Assembly (NCBI GenBank): GCA_019090615.1
Contig: JAHRVQ010000086.1
Span: 1-64,000 of the forward strand
DNA from: Pseudomonadales bacterium
Lineage (GTDB): Bacteria > Pseudomonadota > Gammaproteobacteria > Pseudomonadales > Azotimanducaceae
Direction: 5' to 3'
DNA: 64,000 nt
Shown: piece by piece, positions 22,543-31,273 of the stretch
Layout of the letters: each line of letters starts with the position of its first letter
How positions within the stretch are numbered: position 1 is the stretch's first letter
The notes under the pieces: model-generated
Told to the model about the DNA's origin: nothing
Seen by the model: the letters and a program-made list of their open reading frames with translations, nothing else
Databases searched by the model: none
Translations under genes and position numbers: made by a program

Positions 22543-23176
22543 AAGTTATTTCTCATTGTTGGATGAAATTTAAACTCGGCGAACGCCAATAAAACCGGCT
22601 TTCCTTGCCAAGCACCAAAACCAGCTCTTCAAAACGTTATTTACAAGAGCCATCAGCGGCTCATATTAAAAGCCATCAGCGGCTCATATTAAAAGCCATC
22701 AGCGGCTCATATCAAAAGCCTTTAGCGGCTCGTATTAAAAGCCATTAGCGGTTCATATCAAAAGCCATTAGCGGTTCATATCAAAAGCCTTCAGTGGCAT
22801 CATTGAACCTTTAGGAGATTGTTTGAATATAACATCTACGCAACAGTCTATACATACCCGCAACAAACAGTCTAAACTGCTACCAACCCTTTATCGTTAA
22901 TATTTCTAATAGGAACCATTAGCCACCCTAATCCACGATCTCTCTCTGCAGACAGGCTATTATTCGCGAGCCATTTGATTTTAATGCCTGACCCCGGATA
23001 AGGGTATCTATGATAGATAGTTTAGACACAAAAAACAAACCAACAATCTGACCTAAGCCGCAACACACAAGGCTTTACAAGATCCATCGGTTTTGGAATG
23101 ATGTGCCGCTCTTCGTTGCCCTAGATAATATGGAACTTAGCGGCGAACGTTTACATGTAGAATATTGGAGTCACAC
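22543..23176. other. Divergent control region between sdhC and gltA (634 bp)
   Basis: I see no credible gene here. It contains a 23-bp tandem array (22649-22809, nearer sdhC), an AT-rich stretch around 22825-22920, and a short dyad TATCTA-TGA-TAGATA at 23005-23019. Promoters for both the sdh-suc operon and gltA must lie here, but no -35/-10 pair is convincing by eye. Confidence 0.7.
22649..22809. repeat. 23-bp tandem array upstream of sdhC (6 full units plus 1 degenerate)
   Basis: Units start at 22649, 22672, 22695, 22718, 22741 and 22764, with a decayed seventh at 22787. The core is GCCATCAGCGGCTCATAT followed by T/C and AAAA. Most units can fold into a small stem, AGCC-ATCAGC-GGCT; units 5 and 6 carry GGTT in place of GGCT and pair with a G-U or mismatch. 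There are no spacers, so it is not CRISPR. The 23-bp period is about 2.2 helical turns. Confidence 0.92.
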
Positions 23177-24457
23177 ATGGCACAACAAATAAGCATCACC
23201 ATTGACGGTAAAACCATACAACTACCCGTCCTCGAAGCATCCGAAGGAAATAATGTTGTTGATGTTCGCAGCCTGATCGCCGAGGGCGTTTATACCTATG
23301 ACCCAGGCTTTCTTTCCACATCCGCATGCGACTCTGCAGTAACCTATATAGACGGCGACGCTGGCGTTTTGATGTATCGCGGTTACCCGATAGATCAGCT
23401 GGCAAAACAATCGAATCATCTCGAGGTTTGCTATCTGTTATTAAACCGAGAATTGCCCAACCAGGCCCAATACGATAATTTCGCGGCCAGCATCAAATCG
23501 CATCAGACAATAGACCAGCAGTTTCGACAAATTTTTAACGGATTTACTCAGGGCGCTCATCCGATGTCTATGATTGGCTCAGCCATTGCTGGCTTAGCCT
23601 CGCTTTATCATGAAGAGACAGACATAACCAATGCGGAACACCGTATACTTACCGCCCACCGGTTAATCGCAAAAATCCCAACCCTTGCGGCAATGGCATT
23701 CAAGCATGGTAAAGGAGAAGCTTTTGTCGAACCAGACGCTAGTCTGAGCTATGCCGAAAACTTCCTCAATATGTGTTTCGGTACCGCTGGGCAACCTTCA
23801 TCCGTTAGTCCTACTATTGCCAAAGCAATGGATAGAATCTTTCTACTACACGCGGATCACGAGCAAAATGCTTCAACATCAACAGTACGAATGGCAGGTT
23901 CAACCGACTGCAACCCCTACGCCGCAATTTCAGCCGGTGTAAGTGCCCTTTGGGGTCCAGCACACGGTGGTGCCAACGAAGCCGTACTTAATATGCTGAA
24001 TGAAATAGGCGACGAATCCCGAGTTGAGGAGTTTGTTAACAAGGCCAAAGATAAAGCAGACCCCTTTAAATTGATGGGCTTTGGGCACCGCGTATACAAA
24101 AACTTCGATCCCAGAGCAACCGTGATGCAGGAATCCTGCCATGCTGTCCTGGCTGAAAAAGGTGCGGACAACGATCCGCTGTTAAAAGTCGCCCAAAGGC
24201 TAGAAAAAATTGCCCGCGAAGACGATTACTTTATTAGTCGTAAGTTATATCCAAATATCGATTTCTATTCCGGTATTACATTAAAAGCTGTCGGCATACC
24301 CACAGAATTATTCACGGTAATATTTACCCTCGGCAGAATGCCTGGTTGGCTAACCCACTGGAGTGAGCTTATGAGCGCACCTTATAAAATTGCTCGACCC
24401 AGACAACTATACCACGGGGAATCAAAACGAGATTATACTGATATAACGTCTCGTTAA
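23177..24457 (+). CDS. gltA: Citrate synthase (type II, hexameric family)
   Basis: Condenses oxaloacetate and acetyl-CoA to citrate. Length (426) and catalytic positions match E. coli GltA: His263 in GPAHGGANE, His304 in GFGHRVYKN and Asp362 in PNIDFYSG. The frame extends to a TTG at 23165, but ATG 23177 has GGAG 6 bases upstream and gives [11 protein letters not shown]. It is divergent from the sdh-suc operon. Confidence 0.97.
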   Translation: MAQQISITIDGKTIQLPVLEASEGNNVVDVRSLIAEGVYTYDPGFLSTSACDSAVTYIDGDAGVLMYRGYPIDQLAKQSNHLEVCYLLLNRELPNQAQYDNFAASIKSHQTIDQQFRQIFNGFTQGAHPMSMIGSAIAGLASLYHEETDITNAEHRILTAHRLIAKIPTLAAMAFKHGKGEAFVEPDASLSYAENFLNMCFGTAGQPSSVSPTIAKAMDRIFLLHADHEQNASTSTVRMAGSTDCNPYAAISAGVSALWGPAHGGANEAVLNMLNEIGDESRVEEFVNKAKDKADPFKLMGFGHRVYKNFDPRATVMQESCHAVLAEKGADNDPLLKVAQRLEKIAREDDYFISRKLYPNIDFYSGITLKAVGIPTELFTVIFTLGRMPGWLTHWSELMSAPYKIARPRQLYHGESKRDYTDITSR

Positions 24458-24507
24458 CTCGACAGCTAACCAAACGGCAATACAAAACCAACCACCAGGA
24501 GATAATT

Positions 24508-25002
24508 TTGGATATAACAGCATCATTAGAGACTTCAAAAGGTACTATAAATATTGACCTTTTCCCAGACCAGGCACCCATCACCGTGGCTAACTTTGTC
24601 AATTTGGCCAACAAAGGGTATTACGATGGATTAAACTTTCATCGTGTTATTGCCAACTTCATGATTCAGGGCGGCTGCCCTTCAGGTACCGGCACGGGCG
24701 GCCCTGGTTATAAATTTGAAGACGAATTCGATGCTTCACTGAGACATGATGCACCAGGAAAGTTATCCATGGCTAATGCAGGCCCGGGTACAAATGGCAG
24801 TCAATTTTTTATAACCCATGTACCAACACCACATCTTGATGATGCGCATACTATATTTGGTGCAGTTAAAGAAAGCGCTGACCAGGATATTGTGAACGCT
24901 ATAGAACAGGGGGATAAAATTATTTCTCTGAAGATAGAAGGCGACTCGTCAGAATTGCTTGAAGCCCAGAAAGATCGCGTAGCCGAATGGGATAAAAGCT
25001 AG
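24508..25002 (+). CDS. ppiB: Peptidyl-prolyl cis-trans isomerase, cytoplasmic cyclophilin
   Basis: Cyclophilin fold of 164 residues with the active-site segments [33 protein letters not shown] and [10 protein letters not shown]. There is no signal peptide, so it should be cytoplasmic, like PpiB. The start is TTG at 24508, supported by AGGAG 6 bases upstream. It follows gltA by 50 bp and may be co-transcribed with it. Confidence 0.93.
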   Translation: MDITASLETSKGTINIDLFPDQAPITVANFVNLANKGYYDGLNFHRVIANFMIQGGCPSGTGTGGPGYKFEDEFDASLRHDAPGKLSMANAGPGTNGSQFFITHVPTPHLDDAHTIFGAVKESADQDIVNAIEQGDKIISLKIEGDSSELLEAQKDRVAEWDKS

Positions 25003-25058
25003 ATAAAGGTTAATGTTAACTCGAATGGTAGGTCGTTAATACTAGCCTAAGCATTGTT

Positions 25059-25089
25059 TTCTAAGCGGCGCATACCAGCCCGCTTAGAA
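25059..25089. terminator. Stem-loop between ppiB and the HTH-REC gene
   Basis: TTCTAAGCGG and CCGCTTAGAA form a perfect 10-bp stem with an 11-base loop, 56 bp past the ppiB stop in a convergent gap. It has no strong T-tract, so the terminator role is inferred from position. Confidence 0.55.
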
Positions 25090-25197
25090 TATCCCTTGCA
25101 CCAGAACATTGCTTTTAAAAAGTTTAATCGAAACAGGTGCTGCTCTCTGCCCCGGTAATTAACGATAAATTCCTGTCACCTCGATTCGACTATCGCT

Positions 25198-25770
25198 TTA
25201 TGAATTGGCACTGGAGAATCCACAGGCCTCAATGACTTCAGCGTTAGAAAAGGGCTTCCTTAAAAACTTATCGGCACCTACACTCATTATTCGCCCTTCG
25301 TTCTCTTCAGAATAAAACCCAGACATCGCTACGACGTGAATATGCATGGTATCAACATCAGTCTTTAACCTTTCGCATACCTGAAACCCATCCATGCCTG
25401 GCATCATCAAATCTAGTAACACCACATCAGGATTGACCTGCTGAACCTTGCTTCCAGCCTCATAACCATCAAAAGCAGAATCAACAAACGCTCCCTGGTA
25501 TTTTGAACGAAACAGTTCGACTAAAAACCTGTTTAGCTGCTCGTCATCATCAACAACAAGAATACATCGCGATGCTTCTCCTTTGAGCCGAGAGGCCATA
25601 CCTTCACGAATAGCAAACTGCCTTACAGATTCCATAGAAAAGCGCCGATGACCACCAGGCGTCGTTCTTGCTGGCAACAATCCTTTCTGCGCCCACTGGC
25701 GAACAGTTACCGGCGACACCAACAACAATTCAGCGACCTCATTAGGCGTAAGCCATATCTTCTTACTCAT
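25198..25770 (-). CDS. Response regulator with N-terminal MerR/excisionase-type HTH
   Basis: An inverted-order response regulator: residues 5-57 form a winged helix of MerR/excisionase type (TPNEVAELLLVSPVTVRQWAQKGLLP...GGHRRF). A receiver domain (about 68-187) follows, with the acidic pocket Asp74-76, phospho-acceptor Asp120 (VVLLDLMMPGMDGF), Ser150 and Lys172 (RKPF). All REC catalytic residues are intact. No histidine kinase is adjacent. It is divergent across 247 bp from a chemoreceptor-like gene, so the two may form a signalling pair. The target genes are unknown. Confidence 0.85.
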   Translation of the reverse strand: MSKKIWLTPNEVAELLLVSPVTVRQWAQKGLLPARTTPGGHRRFSMESVRQFAIREGMASRLKGEASRCILVVDDDEQLNRFLVELFRSKYQGAFVDSAFDGYEAGSKVQQVNPDVVLLDLMMPGMDGFQVCERLKTDVDTMHIHVVAMSGFYSEENEGRIMSVGADKFLRKPFSNAEVIEACGFSSANS

Positions 25771-25904
25771 TTAATAATCCACTCAATGTCATTGAAAGAT
25801 AGCTTGTTACAAGAATTTATCATGAAAAATGTCTAATGCCGATAAAGTAACCAGCGTCAAACTAGACAAATATGAACTATCATTAATACCATCAGATTAA
25901 CAGA

Positions 25905-25915
25905 CCGATTATCGG
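25905..25915. promoter_or_regulatory. Short palindrome between HTH-REC and receptor-like genes
   Basis: CCGAT-T-ATCGG, an 11-bp palindrome in the 247-bp divergent gap, could be an operator for the HTH-REC protein. The assignment is by position only. Confidence 0.25.
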
Positions 25916-26017
25916 AACAACCTAGTTGGCAGACAAAAATACTCAGGGAAACAGCCCTGGCCAACATAGCTCCAGAGAAACTTCGACTATGCTTATCAGC
26001 AGGAGGCATAGTTACAT

Positions 26018-27205
26018 ATGTTATATCGCCCAAAAGTCTTTCTTTTTCTTATTTCCCCAATACTGATCGCTGAAACAGCTCGGCTGTTTTTTTCCCCCAA
26101 CTGGATCAATGGCCTGATGGCCTGTGTTGCCTTTATCACCTGTATTTTACTCTGGACAACCAGGGCCCAGCCGCCAATATCTAGCGAGGATAGCGACCAC
26201 AATGCAGATAACGATGTCGCTAATCCGCACGCCAATCAACTAGACACTAAAATTATTGACACCATATTAAAAGCTTGTCTAACACTCTGGTCGGCCCAGA
26301 TAACCCACGTCAGGGAGGAAGGTACTGAACAAATTTCAAACCTGTCAGCACAGTTTGTCGGCATCGGCAACAATCTAACAACTGCCCTTGAGGTTTCTGC
26401 TACCCATGAGGAAGGTGAGGGTGTCGCCTATGGCTCGCGGCCAAATATTCAACAAACTGCTAAAAATATCGAATTACAGCTTGGTAAAGTTATTGACCAG
26501 TTAAAATATCTAATAGAGCTTAAAGCCAGGTTCGCAAAGGATATTCAAAAATTAAACGAAGCAACAATAACCTTGACTGACATGGCTACCGATGTTGAAA
26601 AAATAGCCAGCCAAACCAATTTATTAGCACTTAATGCCGCCATAGAAGCAGCCAGAGCTGGCGAAATGGGTCGAGGATTTAGCGTTGTAGCAGATGAAGT
26701 CCGGTCCCTGGCCTCCAAATCTGGCCAAACCGGCACCGACATCCGTGCCAAAGTAGTTGCTATTAGTGAAGAAATACAAGAAATTGTGTCTCAATCAGAA
26801 GAATCTTCTAAAGACGAAGAAATTATTGTTGAAGAATCTAACAAACTTATCAACGATGTAATATTGCAGCATAAACTCACCACCTACAGCTTAGCTGAAG
26901 CCGATAATGTGCTGGCGACAATGAGCGCCTCAATCAGAGAAGAGGTATCCCTCGCCATCACCCACTTTCAATTTCAGGATCGACTCGGCCAAATACTCAA
27001 TCATATTGAGCATGAAATGGAAGCGCTATTGTCAGGCTGCGCAGAGGGCCAATTTAGAACTACTGACGAAGCTACGATCAATGAATTTCTGTCTAACTTT
27101 GTGAAAGATTTCACCACTGAAGAAGAAGCCGATATATTTACCCAGGCCACCGGCATCGTAGTTACTGCGAAGAAAAAAGTCGGCAACGATATCGACATGT
27201 TCTAG
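26018..27205 (+). CDS. Methyl-accepting chemotaxis-like membrane protein without a periplasmic sensor domain
   Basis: Two closely spaced membrane helices (about residues 6-20 and 29-47) leave almost no periplasmic loop. A cytoplasmic coiled coil follows, with the receptor hairpin tip [20 protein letters not shown] (starting at 196) continuing to EVRSLA (232). The C-terminal part holds [20 protein letters not shown], a motif I associate with stand-alone receptors. Length 395. There is no HAMP domain or PAS sensor. AGGAGG lies 11 bases before the ATG. No cheA, cheW, cheR or cheB lies nearby, so it probably works with the divergent HTH-REC protein or a distant array. Confidence 0.85.
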   Translation: MLYRPKVFLFLISPILIAETARLFFSPNWINGLMACVAFITCILLWTTRAQPPISSEDSDHNADNDVANPHANQLDTKIIDTILKACLTLWSAQITHVREEGTEQISNLSAQFVGIGNNLTTALEVSATHEEGEGVAYGSRPNIQQTAKNIELQLGKVIDQLKYLIELKARFAKDIQKLNEATITLTDMATDVEKIASQTNLLALNAAIEAARAGEMGRGFSVVADEVRSLASKSGQTGTDIRAKVVAISEEIQEIVSQSEESSKDEEIIVEESNKLINDVILQHKLTTYSLAEADNVLATMSASIREEVSLAITHFQFQDRLGQILNHIEHEMEALLSGCAEGQFRTTDEATINEFLSNFVKDFTTEEEADIFTQATGIVVTAKKKVGNDIDMF

Positions 27206-27384
27206 GGAACTTCTGATTAAGTGGATATTTTTGTTATGGCTATTTTTGTGATGACAGGAAAGCAATGAATGCAGAAAAATTGCCAAAACTGTTGGCACAC
27301 ACTCAATGAAGGCGCATCATCAACCGCCGTCAGGTTCTGGGCATTGACGCTTCAGACAGTTACCATCATTCGAGGAAACAATAA

Positions 27385-28326
27385 TTGAAAGGCGTTGTAC
27401 TTGATACTGACACCCTGGGTAGTGTTGATATATCCCCTATAATTAATTGTTTCAGTCAACATAGTGTCTATACCAGCGCTACCAACGAAGATATCCATCG
27501 AAAAATTCACGGCGCCAGGGCCCTTGTAGTCAACAAAACCAGGCTTACGAAATCAATCATACATCAGGCCAAAGAACTTCAGTTCATCAGCATTATGGCG
27601 ACAGGCACCAATAATGTAGATCTCGACGCTGCGCGGGCGCAAAACATTGCAGTCAGCAACGCACTGGCCTATGCAACCCCATCAGTGGTCCAGCATACAC
27701 TCAATTTAATGCTCAATTTAGCCACTCAATTACCTCGTTATTTAATTGATGTTGATCAGGGCAAATGGCAACAGAGTCCAGTTTTCACACTTCTGGATCA
27801 CCCTATTGTGGAATTACAGGGAAAAACCCTGGGTATTGTCGGTTTCGGTGAACTAGGTAGCAACGTCGCAAAAGTCGCCCAGGCATTTGGCATGCAGACC
27901 CTCATCGCGGGCCGAAAAAACCAATCGAACCGGCTACCACTTAAAATTTTGCTGCCGAAAGTGGATTACTTATCATTACATTGTCCATTAACCGCAGAAA
28001 ACACCAATTTGATCAATCAACAAACGTTACAATTAATGAAACCAACGGCATTTTTAATTAATACCGCAAGAGGTGGGCTGGTAAATTCAGATGATCTTGT
28101 AGCTGCGCTTAAGAATGGCATTATCCAGGGCGCTGCCATTGACGTACTTACAACAGAACCACCCACCAATAATGATCCGCTCATCCAGGCACGACACCTA
28201 CCCAATCTAATTCTCACGCCACATAATGCCTGGGGCTCCATAGAAGCCAGACATCGACTGGTTTTACAGACTCAGGAAAATATCCAGGCGTTTCAGAAAG
28301 GTAAGCCAATTCGACTTGTTAATTGA
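27385..28326 (+). CDS. D-2-hydroxyacid dehydrogenase (glycerate dehydrogenase-like)
   Basis: NAD(P)-dependent oxidoreductase of the D-isomer family, 313 residues. The dinucleotide motif GFGELG is at 153-158, and the catalytic triad is Arg229 (NTARGG), Glu258 (TTEPP) and His280 (LTPHNAW). The start is TTG at 27385 with GAGGAA 7 bases upstream. Substrate is not certain; hydroxypyruvate/glycerate is plausible from overall similarity to HprA-like enzymes. An acyl-CoA dehydrogenase gene follows in the same direction. Confidence 0.88.
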   Translation: MKGVVLDTDTLGSVDISPIINCFSQHSVYTSATNEDIHRKIHGARALVVNKTRLTKSIIHQAKELQFISIMATGTNNVDLDAARAQNIAVSNALAYATPSVVQHTLNLMLNLATQLPRYLIDVDQGKWQQSPVFTLLDHPIVELQGKTLGIVGFGELGSNVAKVAQAFGMQTLIAGRKNQSNRLPLKILLPKVDYLSLHCPLTAENTNLINQQTLQLMKPTAFLINTARGGLVNSDDLVAALKNGIIQGAAIDVLTTEPPTNNDPLIQARHLPNLILTPHNAWGSIEARHRLVLQTQENIQAFQKGKPIRLVN

Positions 28327-28451
28327 GACTGCAACCCAAGCAATGGTAATATCCCTGCAATAGATTACCTTGACGATGGAGATATAGTGACCAATCAGAA
28401 GAATTCAGAAAAGAAACCCGAGAATGGCTAGAGGCGAATTGTCCTGCGAGC

Positions 28452-29579
28452 ATGCGCACTCCACCGGTTGAGGCCGAAGCCGTTTGGGGCGGAAAAAATG
28501 AGACCTACGCTAATCCAGATTCAAAACTCTGGCTAGACCGTATGGGCGAAAAAGGTTGGACCTGTCCTACCTGGCCAAAAGCCTATGGCGGCGGTGGACT
28601 AAATAAGCAGGAAAACAAAATTCTACAGGAAGAGCTGCGTAAAATTCACGCAAGGCCCGTACTGACTTCTTTTGGTATAAGCATGTTAGGCCCTGCATTA
28701 CTCGAATTTGCCACCGAAGAACAAAAGATGGCGCATCTGCCAAAAATCGTCAAAGGACAAATACGCTGGTGCCAGGGTTATAGTGAACCCGGGTCGGGTT
28801 CTGACCTCGCCAGCTTGCAGACCAAAGCTATTTTGCAGGGCGACCACTACACCATCAATGGTTCAAAAATATGGACCTCTTATGCTAATTTCGCCGACTG
28901 GATTTTTTGCCTCGTTAGAACTGACCCGGATGCAACAAAACACAATGGCATCAGCTTTATCCTGTTTGATATGGAATCTCCTGGCGTAACCACTAAACCG
29001 ATTAAATTAATTAGCGGCGGCTCAGTATTTTGTGAAACATTCTTCGACGATGTAAAAGCTGACAAAGGCAATCTTATTGGTCCATTGAACGGAGGCTGGA
29101 CGATCGCCAAACGTCTGCTCCAACACGAAAGAACTATGATTTCCAGCATGGGACTAGGGGGTGGCGGACGCAATCCCGAAAACGCGATGGAAAACCAGGC
29201 AAAAGCCTATGTCGGCGAAGAAAATAACCGCATCGCTGAACCTCAACTACGAGACCGAGTCATAGCGCACAAAATGAATGGCGCCGCGTTTTCTCTAACC
29301 CTGCAAAGAGCAGCAGAAGAAGCCAAACTAGCAACTGGACCCAGTGCCGCATCATCCATGTTTAAACTCTATGGCACAGAACATAATAAAGATCGATATG
29401 AGGTCATGCTTGAGATCCAGGGCACCAACAGCATGGGCTGGGAAGGCGACTCATTTGACGCACGGGAACTTGCAACAACCCGTGAATGGCTGCGATCAAA
29501 AGGCAACTCGATCGAAGGCGGCACTTCTGAGGTGCAGTTAAATGTCATTGCAAAACAGGTGCTATCGCTACCTGATTAA
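28452..29579 (+). CDS. Acyl-CoA dehydrogenase, start region uncertain
   Basis: FAD-dependent acyl-CoA dehydrogenase with the middle-domain WCQGYSEPGSGSDLAS and the C-terminal EGGTSEVQLNVIAKQVL. The annotated ATG at 28452 gives 375 residues. The same frame is open back to 28374 and encodes SDQSEEFRKETREWLEANCP, which looks like the genuine N-terminus of this family, but contains no ATG, GTG or TTG. A GTG at 28387 with a good GGAG site is out of frame by one base and soon hits TAG. A single missing base near 28390 would restore a normal start, so this is either a real lesion or a sequence error. Confidence 0.85.
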   Translation: MRTPPVEAEAVWGGKNETYANPDSKLWLDRMGEKGWTCPTWPKAYGGGGLNKQENKILQEELRKIHARPVLTSFGISMLGPALLEFATEEQKMAHLPKIVKGQIRWCQGYSEPGSGSDLASLQTKAILQGDHYTINGSKIWTSYANFADWIFCLVRTDPDATKHNGISFILFDMESPGVTTKPIKLISGGSVFCETFFDDVKADKGNLIGPLNGGWTIAKRLLQHERTMISSMGLGGGGRNPENAMENQAKAYVGEENNRIAEPQLRDRVIAHKMNGAAFSLTLQRAAEEAKLATGPSAASSMFKLYGTEHNKDRYEVMLEIQGTNSMGWEGDSFDARELATTREWLRSKGNSIEGGTSEVQLNVIAKQVLSLPD

Positions 29580-29603
29580 TTGCTAGCCGATTAATAGCTA
29601 GCC
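29574..29603. repeat. 15-bp direct repeat spanning the acyl-CoA dehydrogenase stop codon
   Basis: GATTAATTGCTAGCC and GATTAATAGCTAGCC are adjacent, followed by a partial third GATTAAG. The first copy contains the stop codon of the upstream gene. Confidence 0.7.
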
Positions 29604-29617
29604 GATTAAGACGAACT

Positions 29618-31009
29618 TTACCTGCCGAGGTGTTTCATTGCCTGGGATATTCCCTCGACACTGAGATGGTACATCTGCTCTTCGAGTAACCGATGTATCA
29701 TCTCAGTGGTATATGAATCTCGCCATTTGTTTTTTTCAACAGGGTTAAGCCAAATTATTTTCTTGAAATGCTGTTGCATTCGCTGCAGCCATATTTGTCC
29801 AGGCTCGCCATTAAAGTGCTCAACGCTACCGCCACGTTCAGCAATTTCATGCCGCCCCATATTAGCGTCACCAACAAATATGACCTTATACTCAGAGCCG
29901 AAACGGCGGATCAAATCAAAGGTATTAATACGCTCATCCTGACGTCTTTGGTTGCTGGTCCATATGGATTCGTAGATAAAATTATGAAAATAATAGTGCG
30001 CCATAAACTTAAATTCTGATTTTGCGGCAGAAAATAACTGACCACATAGCGCAATATGGTCATCCATAGATCCGCCAACATCAAGAAACAACAAAACTTT
30101 AATATTGTTACGCCGCTCCTGAATTTCCTTTATATCCAGCAGCCCGCCATTCCTTGCGGTACAACGAATCGTATCTGCTAAGTCCAGCTCAGTATCTACC
30201 CCGATATGAGCGAATTTACGCAATCTGCGCAGCGCCATTTTAATATTCCGGGTACCAAGTTCCACGTCCGGGTCATAGTCTTCAAACTGTCTTGCCTGCC
30301 ATACTTTAATAGCCGAGCGATGACTCTCAACATCAATATCATCTCTAATACCCTGTCCAGGTTCATCCCCCGCACCTAAACCTTTTTCACCATTAACTCC
30401 ATCACCCTCCTGACCTTCTTCGCCTTCTTCGCCTGAGTCGCCCTTTTCTCCCTGCTCACCATTTTCACCCCCGTCACCGCTCTCACTCGCATCAATTTTT
30501 TCTTCAGCCTCAGCCGCAGCCTGTTTTTCTGCTTGATCTGACCCTTGATTGTTAGCCGATGAGTTCTTTTCCTTTAGCTTTACCGACTCGGCGTCTGCTT
30601 GATCCTGATTAAATTGTTCATCATTCGGTGCCAGCTTAGTGACTGATTTTTCAGCCAGATTGTTTTGCTGGCGAACAACTTGTTGATACTCCGCGAACAA
30701 ATCCTGCCTTTCCCGGAGCAAGTGTTCGGGAAGATCCAAAATTGAGATCTCATTCAAAATAGCGTTGATATCTTCATCTAAAAACACCCCCGTTAACTCA
30801 TCAAGGGTACCAAAGTATGAACCGAATGCAATATCATAACGATCATAATATTTTTCATCCTTGACCAGCGTCATTCTACCAAGAAAGTAAAATTGCTCTA
30901 AGTCAGCAAATACCAGGCGCCGATTCAGCATGGCCAGGCAGTCTAATAATTCACCAACAGAGACAGGTATACGATGTTTACGAAGATGTAAAAAAAAACT
31001 AATGAGCAC
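29618..31009 (-). CDS. CoxE-like von Willebrand factor A protein with a Gly-X-Y linker
   Basis: Residues 1-120 form the conserved N-terminal region (LISFFLHLRKHRIPVSVGELL, LVKDEKYYDRYDIAF). A low-complexity acidic linker (about 130-230) follows, then a VWA domain with MIDAS motif DVGGS (310-314). The linker contains nine consecutive Gly-X-Y triplets (178-204), rich in Glu and Asp and lacking proline. I chose GTG 31009 (464 residues) because the longer frame to 31075 adds an atypical hydrophobic N-terminus. VWA proteins of this type usually act with a MoxR-type AAA+ ATPase in metal-centre or complex maturation; none is adjacent here. Confidence 0.83.
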   Translation of the reverse strand: MLISFFLHLRKHRIPVSVGELLDCLAMLNRRLVFADLEQFYFLGRMTLVKDEKYYDRYDIAFGSYFGTLDELTGVFLDEDINAILNEISILDLPEHLLRERQDLFAEYQQVVRQQNNLAEKSVTKLAPNDEQFNQDQADAESVKLKEKNSSANNQGSDQAEKQAAAEAEEKIDASESGDGGENGEQGEKGDSGEEGEEGQEGDGVNGEKGLGAGDEPGQGIRDDIDVESHRSAIKVWQARQFEDYDPDVELGTRNIKMALRRLRKFAHIGVDTELDLADTIRCTARNGGLLDIKEIQERRNNIKVLLFLDVGGSMDDHIALCGQLFSAAKSEFKFMAHYYFHNFIYESIWTSNQRRQDERINTFDLIRRFGSEYKVIFVGDANMGRHEIAERGGSVEHFNGEPGQIWLQRMQQHFKKIIWLNPVEKNKWRDSYTTEMIHRLLEEQMYHLSVEGISQAMKHLGR

Positions 31010-31273
31010 AACAAAACTCTCGTCGAAAAGGTTACTGCAGATACCAATAAAAACACAGAAACAGGGTGGGTTCAAAGCTAAATATCGAGTAACTATTAGT
31101 GATCAACTTAAAACTTAAGCGCAACCGGTAACTGCAATATAATCTATTCAGCAACCCCTTCGTTCAACACTAATAATTTATGCCCAGCATAACAAATTTG
31201 AATAAGCATGATTTACTACATAGTTATTCCGGTATAACGCTATACTTCTGCAATAGCCAAAAACTGACCAATA

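Noticed and set aside
22649-22809. Possible CRISPR array
   Set aside because: Units are contiguous with no spacers and no cas genes are nearby.
27206-27384. Possible small gene between the receptor-like and D-2-hydroxyacid dehydrogenase genes
   Set aside because: No frame with a ribosome site and reasonable composition; it looks like ordinary intergenic DNA.
31010-31075. Longer N-terminus of the VWA protein
   Set aside because: The extra 22 residues are cysteine-rich and unlike the family, whose proteins start near LISFFLHLRKH; a GTG with a GAGAG site fits.
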